Assembly: GCA_028551475.1 (NCBI GenBank)
Contig: CM052358.1
Span: forward strand, 21,168,853 to 21,232,852
DNA length: 64,000 nt
Direction of reading: 5' to 3'
DNA from: Casuarina equisetifolia
Taxonomy: Eukaryota; Streptophyta; Magnoliopsida; Fagales; Casuarinaceae
The notes below the pieces were generated by a model that worked only from the letters and a program-made list of their open reading frames with translations, was not told the origin of the DNA and ran no database searches. Of this stretch, positions 56,386 through 64,000 are shown in pieces. The translations under genes were made by a program, and so were the position numbers. Position 1 is the first letter of the stretch, and each line of letters starts with the position of its first letter.

Positions 56386-59300
56386 ATGGCCTTGATTACG
56401 CAGAGAAACCCTTCATCCTCATCTCCTTCTTCTTCTTCTTCAACAACTCCGTCGACTTATGATGTTTTTCTTAGCTTCCGTGGTGAAGACACCCGCACGG
56501 GTTTTTCAGACCATTTGCATGCCGCTCTGAAGCGAATGGGTTTCATTGTCTTCAAAGACGATGAAAAACTGGAGAAAGGAAACTCTATTGAAGAATTCTT
56601 TGAAGCAATCAAAGATTCTCAATATGCAGTTGTTGTCATTTCAAGGAATTTTGCAGGCTCCACATGGTGCCTGAAAGAGCTAAACACGATGGTGGAATTG
56701 AAAAAGATGGGGCTAAAAGTTCTGCCCGCTTTCTACCATGTGGATCCCTCCGATGTTAGGAAGCAAAAGGGAATTTTTGAACAAGCTTTTATTAAACGCA
56801 GTGAAGACCCGAGAGTTGATGAAAAGCAGAGGGAAGCGTGGAAAGCCGCTTTGCGAGAAACAGGTAGCATCTCTGGATGGCATGTACCTAACAGGTATTG
56901 TAATTTGTTACACCAACCTTTGTTAAATTTTAAGTACATTTTCTTTGACTTTAGTACTAATTTGCATAATTTACACAGTTCGGAAGCAACCGTTGTTGAA
57001 CAAATCACCACAAAGATATTTTGTGGATTGCGTCCGAACTCAGGAATCTTACAAAATCTTGTTGGTATAGATTCTAAAGTGGAGGAACTGGTTTCCTTAG
57101 TTTGTTTGGCAGAGGATGACGTTCGGTATATGGGAATTCACGGGATGGGGGGAGTTGGTAAAACAACTATGGCAAAAGTTCTTTATAGCAGAATTTGTTG
57201 TGAATTTGAAGCTAGCTGCTTCATTTCTGGTACCAAAAATAGTCAAAGTAGGGGTGTGGAAGAGTTACAACAAGAGATTATTGGGAAGGTCTTGAAGGAA
57301 CTTAACACAATGGTATAGAATGATTATAATGGAACCAAATTTTTAGCAATGAGATTATGTAATAAAAAAGTTTTGATTGTTTTTGATGATATAAATCAAG
57401 AACAATCGGAAGCAATAGCAGCAAGTCCTAAATGGTTTGGTGGAAAGAGTAGAATTATCATTACTAGCAGAGATTGTCAATTTTGGAAACCATTGGTGAG
57501 TGATGATAATATTTATGAGCTTAAACCATTGGATCCTAAGGATGCCTTACAACTGTTTTGTTAGAAAGTCTTCAACAGACTGGAGCCTAGGGAAGATTTT
57601 GTGGAATTGTTAAAGAATATTATGAGATATGCTGGAGGCCTCCCTTTGGCTATTAAGGTGATTGGTTCATCTTTAGTTGGTAAGGAAATGGTAGTATGGA
57701 ATGGTGTTTGTGACAATTTAGGAGCAAATCATGATGCTTCAATTTTGGATAAATTGCAACTAGGTTATAATGGGTTGGATTATTTGTAGAAGAAGTTGTT
57801 TTTAGATATAGTATGTTTATTTAATGGAATGGATGTACAATGTATTGTTCCTATATGGAAAAGCCTTGATCTTTATCCAGAATTTCATATGGATGTTCTA
57901 AGACACAAATCTCTCTTGGAGTTCTCTAGGTTTAGACAATTTGATATGCACAATTTGATACAAAAAATGGGACTACGAATAGTTTATTGCAAGAATCTGG
58001 AAGAACCTAGCATATGAAGTAGATTGTGTTGTTCTAATGATATTGTTCACGTCTTGGGAAATAAATCTGTAAGTTGTTTTTGTATGGACATAAGAAAAGT
58101 AATAATTCATTCCATCATTTGTTTATTCCTATAACAATAATTTAACTTTTTTGCTTTGTAGGGCATAGATGCAGTTGAAGGAATTGTCTGGGACCTTTTA
58201 TTAAAAAGACGAGAACAATTAATTTTGGAAGACTTCTCCAATCTCACAAGGTTGAAAATACTTGTAATAAGAAGAAAAAGTTCTCAAGCTAGTTTTGACT
58301 CTCTTACATGGTTTAGACATCGTTCTAAATTCATGCTAAGTAAGGAGTTAAAGGTTTTGGAATAGGAAGGATACCGTTTATCATCCCTGTGGAAAAGCTT
58401 TCAATTCGATAATCTTATTAAGTTCAAATTGAAATATAGCAGCATCAAACAACTTCGGTCAGGATGGAAGGTAGGATTGTATCCTATGCATCATGTTTTT
58501 ACTTCTTCTTCCGGCTTTCATCTTTTTTGTTTTTATTTATTTAACATTATGTTTGTTTCCAACGAAATCTCAATAAATTGAAATACATTGATCTTTTCCA
58601 TTCAGACTTGAAGGAGATGTCAGATCTCAATGGGGTTCTAAATGTTGAGGTAATATACCTTGACCATCATACAAATTTGAACAAGGTCCACCATTCTATT
58701 GGAAATCTCAAATGGCTTAGATGTTTGAGTCTATATGGTTGCAAGAAACTTGAGAGATTTCCAGAAAAGATCAGCATGGAATCTCTTAAGGAGCTAAATC
58801 TAAGGGATTGTTCAAAACTTAAGAAGTTTCCAGAGATTGTGGGTAACATGACATCTCTTTGAACCCTTGATTTGAGTTATACAGCCATTAAAACTTTACC
58901 TTTCTTTTTTCAACATTTGTCGTCTCTTGAAAGCCTTTCATTGTTTGGTTGGGGGAGGATTGATGCAATTCGTCCACCAAAAGATGCTTCACATTGTTCT
59001 TTTGGGTTCCATATGTGTAGTAACTCTAATCACTCTTCTTTTTGGTTCCTTAAATCGCTTGCAAGTCTAAGCTCTTTAAAGTATAGAGATTTAAGTTGTT
59101 GTGGTCTATTAGAAGAAACATTTCCTAGAAATTTTAGTTTGCCCCCACTTCGAAAGCTAAACCTTTCTAGAATAGATTTACCAGAATACCAAAAGTTTTT
59201 GGTCAACTTCCCAATCCTAAAAGACTCAACCTGCTTGCATGGTTAGCTTAACAGGAAGTACGTCTAGAGCATTGCAATTTATCCAATGATGCCATCTCAG

Positions 59301-60300
59301 ATTATCTTAGTTTTTTACTTGGTGCTGATGCATTAGGTTTATGTGGGAATCCATTTACAACATTGCTAAATAGTTTTTGTCTACTCTCCAATCTTCAATT
59401 GCTTGTTTTAGATTATTGTAAACAGCTAAAAGCATTGCTAAAACTCCCATTAAACTTGAAAATCTTATGTGTACATGATTGTCCATTGTTAGAGATGATT
59501 TATCATCAAATAGATAGTGAGACTTTATGGAAAGAGTTAGACTTTTGGTTTTGTGCTTGTGTTTGGCTTTCTGCAGCTACCATTAATGGTTATCAGAGCA
59601 CACCTTACTAGACTATCCAACTGCATCCATAATTTCCTCTCCCATTACCAAAAGGAGTAAGTCACTTTCTCTTCTATTTAATATGTGTAAGGTATTGTTA
59701 TAATAATGAGAAGTTACTATTTTGTTGTAACTTAAAGTGTTTTATTTAATTTCATTCTCTTTTTCTTTTTGTTTATTAGATTGATTACATTTTGAATGTG
59801 GTACCATGGGGCCCTACATTGAGATCTAAAATTCCGGAGTGGTTCCACCAAAGAAGCACTAGTTCATTTAGGGTAGTTCAAAGTTATGTGGACATGGAGT
59901 TGGAAGATAAGTGGAATGGATATGCTCTATTTGTTGTTTACGAATTCCACGTGCATGGGTTTCTTGAGTTTGTTTTTCAGTTTCATGTCAATGATATTGG
60001 TTGAAAATATCCTTTGGTTCTTTGTGCCCTTAAAGCCTCTTCTGTTGGTGTAAACGGATTTTGGATTTATATACTGCATGAGTTCTGGAAAGCAGTTACA
60101 GATTTAGATAGTTGTGGCTGCCTTGGGGCTTTAGTTGCAACAGACAACTTAAATGTGGAGATAAAGGAGTGTGGGCACGTCTAGTATGTAAGTGTGATGT
60201 TTCAGAGTTCTTTAAGGTTCTTAAAGACATTTCCTCACTGGGTTGGAATTGACAAAACTTAGGGACTTCAACTTTTATTTACATGTTGGTTTGAGGTCTT
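56386..60300 (+). pseudogene. TNL-C: TIR-NBS-LRR pseudogene
   Basis: Exons by comparison with TNL-B: TIR 56386-56894 (509 bases, identical length), NB-ARC 56979-58068, linker 58162-58470, LRR about 58561-59656, C-JID 59781-60300. TIR is intact: YDVFLSFRGEDTRTGFSDH, STWCLKELNTM with the catalytic glutamate, AWKAALRETGSISGWHV. NB-ARC has P-loop GMGGVGKTT, LIVFDDIN, IIITSRD, GGLPLAIKVIG, MHNLIQKMG (MHD changed to MHN). Stops: TAG 57316-57318, TAG 57562-57564, TAG 57787-57789, TGA 58015-58017, TAG about 58363 and TGA 58861-58863. The acceptor before the LRR exon reads CCAAC rather than CAG. The C-JID (SKIPEWFHQRS, NGYALFVVYEFHVHG) also has stops. The reading frame can extend only to the first stop, giving a TIR plus P-loop fragment. 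Confidence 0.9.
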
Positions 60301-60462
60301 ATTAGATCAATGAGGTAGTATGGATATCCCAAGAATATGGGTTATGTCCAATGTATTGACAAGTCCAGGTACAAGGTAATAAAATAATATATTATTGGCA
60401 TTGATTTTCTCTTTTTAGTTTTTTGTTATTATTATTTTATTGGTAATCCTAAGTGAGTTAGG
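60301..60462. other. 3' flank of TNL-C
   Basis: AT-rich, non-coding, with similarity to the other TNL 3' flanks (AATAATATATTATTGGCATT, TTATTTTATTGGTAATCCTAA). It runs into the gypsy F LTR. Confidence 0.5.
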
Positions 60463-60998
60463 TGTCACGGTCTTAGTAGATCCATGCAACACCTAGGTCT
60501 CAACAGAGATTTGGGTCAACCTTCTAAGCTTTCAATACACTACCTGAACACCATAATGGGACAATTTGGTCAGTCCTAAGACAACTTGTTGGGAGGTTGT
60601 TCAAGGTTAAAGAGCACGCAAACACAAGCCTGAATATACATATTTATTGAACTAGAGAATCATCCAAGTTACAAGCAACTAGGCAAACAAGCTACAAGTA
60701 ACTAGACCAAGACTCCCCATGCCTAATAGGGTTACATTTTATACACGTGTCATTTTGGATTACATCATAGCGGAAAATACAGGTTAAAGTAGTAGATACA
60801 ATATTTATAATAGTAGATACAAACCAAGGCACCACTCAAGCGAGCGGCCCAATACAGGGAAACAAAAGGTCGGCTGGATGCCTAGCTACCTAGTCTGTAC
60901 CATGGGCAGGCTGCATCCCGGGCCACCTAGTCTAGTGAACAGACGAGCCACGTCCTTGGTCGTCTGGGTACCTCGGCTCATACTACTAGTCTGGGATA
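60463..60998 (-). repeat. Gypsy F 3' LTR (inferred boundaries)
   Basis: Plus-strand start TGTCACGGTC and end CTGGGATA. On the minus strand a purine tract (GTGGGGGAGAT) ends exactly at 60999, next to TATCCCAGAC. The first base pair would be TA instead of TG. The 536-bp length is inferred from these two signals alone, as the partner LTR is not in the window. Confidence 0.6.
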
Positions 60999-61010
60999 AT
61001 CTCCCCCACC

Positions 61011-61404
61011 TAAGCTAGCGACGCCCTCAACATTGCGAGGCCATAGGGGATAGGATTATCGAGCGTTGTTCTTGGCTCACATGACCCCTATAGACTCCTA
61101 ACTCATACTAGTCTAGCTGGCCTTTGTCTTCACAGTATGATCTTCAAGTCTGCAGCGCTCCTACCGCTTCTAAGTACTCGTCGATGATGTTCTGGAGTTG
61201 CCACAAATCTTCTTCATACTGCTATAATGTCGCTGTACGCAGATGACCTTTCCACTTGACACAGAATTACCACCATGGAGGGACACGTGGTTTACGAATG
61301 ATACGATCTCCTAAGATTTCTTCCACCTTTCCATTGAAGGACGCTAGCATAATAGGGGGAGCCCACTTTGACTGGTTTCTCTCTACTTCCACCTTGTCGA
61401 CATG
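61011..61404 (-). pseudogene. Gypsy F chromodomain
   Basis: Minus-strand translation reads VEEILGDRIIRKPRVPPWW, then a stop, VKWKGHLRTATL, a stop, then EEDLWQLQNIIDEYLEAV. This matches the plant chromovirus chromodomain (EEILxDRVIRRxGVP, YLVKWKGLP, ALWQFQ). Chromodomains of these elements steer integration to modified chromatin. Two stops break it. Solo LTR copy 6 separates it from the integrase. Confidence 0.8.
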
Positions 61405-62728
61405 TGTTCGGTGAATTTTAAATACAAGTGAACATGTCGAACAAGTAATATAATGATAAGAAAGATATCGTCCCACAGAGATTGGTGATTACTAAACCAA
61501 TTAATTACTAACAGTGAACAACTCTTAGAATTTATCTAGCAAATCAAATTGATAGATGATAGATTAACTAACTAAATCTAAGAAAACTAAATACAAGAAA
61601 TATGTTAGAGCATTCGATTTCACCATAACTACTATGTATTAATATTAATTATTTATGCTTGCAAGAGGGATAATATCTATGTAATGGCAGAACTTCCTAA
61701 TTTATTTACTATCCTATGTCTAGGTATAACAAACCTACTTAGTTCATTAATTTACTATATCTCTATATGTGAATTGAAACAAACCAAATGCATTAGGATC
61801 TATGAATATTCCTAGTTTACACCAAAAGCCACACAAATAATATGGTATATGTCTATCCATATTTAATTTATGGTTACACATTACAAGAAGCAATTGCATA
61901 TCATCTCCTTTCAGTCTCAAACATGCAAATCATATCATTCAAGTGGTAGCTAATCACTTAAAAGCATTAAACGTAGTAATATGTAACTTCACATAAACAA
62001 AATATCTTGCAAAACATAATAATCATAAGATTCATACTATCATAATTAGGTTACATCGTAGCTCTAACAAAAATAAACTAAAACATAAAGAAATAATGAG
62101 GAAGAATAGTAATAAGAAATAAAGAAGGCATCTTGAATCCAAGAACAAGAAGTCTGTCACCCTTTTTGTCTTCTCTTCAAGAAAACCTTGAATTCTTGGC
62201 CTCTTTCTTGAGTTGTGCTCAATTTCCTCCTTCTGTTCTCTTTTGCCTCTTCTCTTCTCTTATATAGGGTTAGGTTTAGACCTACTCTTATCCTAGTAGA
62301 ATTGGGTTTTAGAGATCTAAAATAATTGGGTTTTGAACTCTTAATTTAATTAGGTTTTGAACTCCTAATTTAATTAGGCTTTAAACTCCTAATTTAATTA
62401 GGTTTTGAACTTCTAAATTAATTAGGATTTGAATTCCTAACATGACTGGGTTTTCTAAATAAATAGAAAACCCAATAACAATAGAAAATCTAATAACAAT
62501 CATCCAAAGCCCAAGCCCATCTTAACTCTCATGATCTTGATATTACCATTTTGCCACACAATAAGTATCAGGTTCTCCGTGTTCATTCCTTTTCTCCTTG
62601 CCTCCTTGTGCTACATAAACAAGATAAATATAGGTAAATAAAAAGGAGTTCAAATGTTTTCTCACAATTATTAAAGTTATTTATTGCCTAAAATAGATAA
62701 AAATAACTCTATAAAAATAGAGTTATCA
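61405..62728 (-). mobile_element. Family S solo LTR, copy 6
   Basis: Perfect ACATG duplications at 61400-61404 and 62729-62733. Six 24-bp repeats (62302-62445), the most of any copy. The hairpin at the right end is perfect. It is inserted in gypsy F. Confidence 0.9.
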
Positions 62729-63640
62729 ACATGGAAGGACTTCAACATGCTCACATGGAAGACCGGATAGATCCTAAGGCTAGCTGGGAGAAGTAGCTGA
62801 TAGGCCACCTTGCCAACCTTTGCCATGATCTTGAACAGCCCGATATACTTCCAAACCAAGCCCTCGTGGAGGGGTCGATACGCCTTATACTGATAGGGGA
62901 AGAACTTCACTAGAACTTGGTCCCCGATATTATAGACAGTTGGCCTCCACTTCACGTCGGCCCACTTCTTCATTCTCTTGGCAACCTTGTTCAAGTAAGA
63001 CTTGGCCAAATTCAGGTTCCTTCTCCACGATCTTGCAATCTCATGGGTGCTGTAACATTACTTGGATGCCCTTGCCTCTATGGTTGGCGGGGTCAATGGC
63101 TATTGCCCCATCACCAACTCGAAGGGACTCTTGTTGGTCGATTCACTTGTCTGAAGGTTATAGGAAAACTGAGCCACACTTAGCAACTTCACCCAATTCT
63201 TCTGATTCTTGCCAACAAAGTGCTATAAATATAACTCCACCAAGCTATTTACCCTTTTTGTTTGCCCATTGATTTGAGGGTGAAAGGCAGTAGAGAATCG
63301 AAATTCTGAGTCCAAGAGACCAAATAACTCTTTCAAAAATCAGCTAGTGAACTGTGGATCATGGTCGCTCACAATATTTCACGGCAGCCCCCAATACTTC
63401 ACTACATGTTTGAAGAATAGGCGAGCTGTGACTTCCGCGGAACACTCCATAGGGGTTGGTATAAAAGTCTCATACTTTGACAACCGGTCCACCACCACTA
63501 GGATCGAGTAGTACCCGTTTGACTTGGGTAAGCAAGTGATGAAGTCCATGGAAATGCTCTCCCATGATTGAGTTGTATCGGTAGAGGCTCCAACAATCCT
63601 GCGGGAGCCTTCCTTTCTAGTTTATCCTGTTGGCAAATGA
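62729..63640 (-). pseudogene. Gypsy F integrase
   Basis: The C-terminal GPF/F domain (62729-63009) reads VAKRMKKWADVKWRP, YNIGDQVLVKFFP, LVWKYIGLFKIMAKVGKVAY and YPVFHVSMLK, the usual gypsy integrase tail. Upstream, in broken frames, the core reads MDFITCLPKSNGYYSIL, VVVDRLSKYETFIP, SDHDPQFTS and AFHPQINGQTKRVNS. The last should read GQTERVN: the DDE glutamate is lysine (AAA at 63256-63258). At least two stops and frame changes are present. Integrase joins cDNA ends to chromosomal DNA; this copy is dead. Confidence 0.85.
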
Positions 63641-64000
63641 GACACCTCCTCACAAACAACTCGACCTAATCCCACATGTCTGGCCAATAGTACAAGGCTT
63701 CTAGAAGTGCCTTCGTCCTCTGTTAGCCCCGGATGCCCTGCCCACTTAATATCATGATGTTTATCGATAAGTCTACGATGAAGGTTCTACCACTTAGGCA
63801 CATATAAGTGCTTGCCTTTGGTGTAGAGCAGTCCGTCTTCCAACTAGAACTATTTGGTCTTCCCCCTTTCAACCAGCTATAGTAATTGCTTGGTCACTAA
63901 GTCATGGGCCATTCCTTCCTTTACAAGGGATAGCACATCACCTTTCCACTACACTCAAAACAACTAGTTCCATCTTTTGGCTAAGAGCATCGACCACCAT
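63641..64000 (-). pseudogene. Gypsy F H2C2 zinc region and RNase H end
   Basis: Fragments read HHDIKWAGHPGLTEDEG and CEEVSHLPTG (usual C..C lost), the zinc-binding region before the integrase core. Near the edge DALSQKMELVVLSV corresponds to the conserved VADALSRK motif after RNase H. All are in broken frames. Confidence 0.65.

Larger units (their letters stand above)
60463..64000 (-). mobile_element. Gypsy F: chromodomain Ty3/gypsy retrotransposon, continuing past the window end
   Basis: On the minus strand, from the window edge: RNase H end (DALSQKMEL, about 63970), H2C2 zinc region, integrase, chromodomain, purine tract (about 60999-61010) and the 3' LTR (60463-60998). This is chromovirus order. 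Solo LTR copy 6 (61405-62728) is inserted between the integrase and the chromodomain. The 5' half lies outside the window, so the target duplication cannot be checked. TTAGG precedes the LTR. Confidence 0.87.

Overview
The window is nuclear DNA from a eudicot plant. TIR-NBS-LRR (TNL) immune receptor genes, spliceosomal introns, a callose synthase relic and nested Ty1/copia and Ty3/gypsy retrotransposons all point there; monocots essentially lack TNLs. Two paralogous TNL loci sharing an intron layout, and long-lived solo LTRs, fit a woody dicot, but the sequence does not settle the species.

The underlying layout is a TNL cluster built from a duplicated segment: TNL, then a 3' flank, a TIR relic, a callose synthase (GSL) relic, and the next TNL. 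Copy A is at about 975-3515, 13513-14762 and 23078-26250, followed by an LRR relic at 26635-27075. Copy B is at about 32233-37866, 42934-43011 and 51278-55075, followed by the TNL at 56386-60300. The two copies can be aligned by eye across all the retrotransposon insertions, and each supplies an empty site for insertions in the other. TNL-B (32233-36414) keeps an intact two-exon TIR-NBS reading frame of 513 residues that ends at a TGA before the LRR. TNL-C (56386-60300) is more damaged but has the same TGA at the same aligned position. No complete, undamaged TNL is present.

The rest is retrotransposons. Gypsy A (3516-13512, minus, chromodomain type) lies between TNL-A and its TIR relic. Copia B (14763-23077, plus) lies after that relic. 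Copia C (37867-42933, plus) and copia D (43012-51277, minus) lie side by side in copy B. Inside one LTR of copia D is a small non-autonomous LTR element E (43144-46423, minus), and inside E is a solo LTR (43885-45047). Gypsy F (60463 to past the window end, minus) closes the window. All coding regions are broken, and several catalytic residues are lost.

A 1.2-1.4 kb LTR family, here called S, occurs six times (5750-7047, 7144-8393, 11528-12752, 15519-16792, 20859-22254, 61405-62728). Every copy is a solo LTR with a perfect 5-bp target-site duplication, and every copy is inside another retrotransposon. It carries a perfect 10-bp-arm hairpin at its 5' end and a variable number of 24-bp repeats upstream of its TATA box.

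I found no RNA genes, no CRISPR array and no clearly new biochemical system. The items most worth following are the shared TIR-NBS truncation, the S-LTR family, the triplicated primer-binding site of element E, and the duplicated TNL/callose-synthase block.
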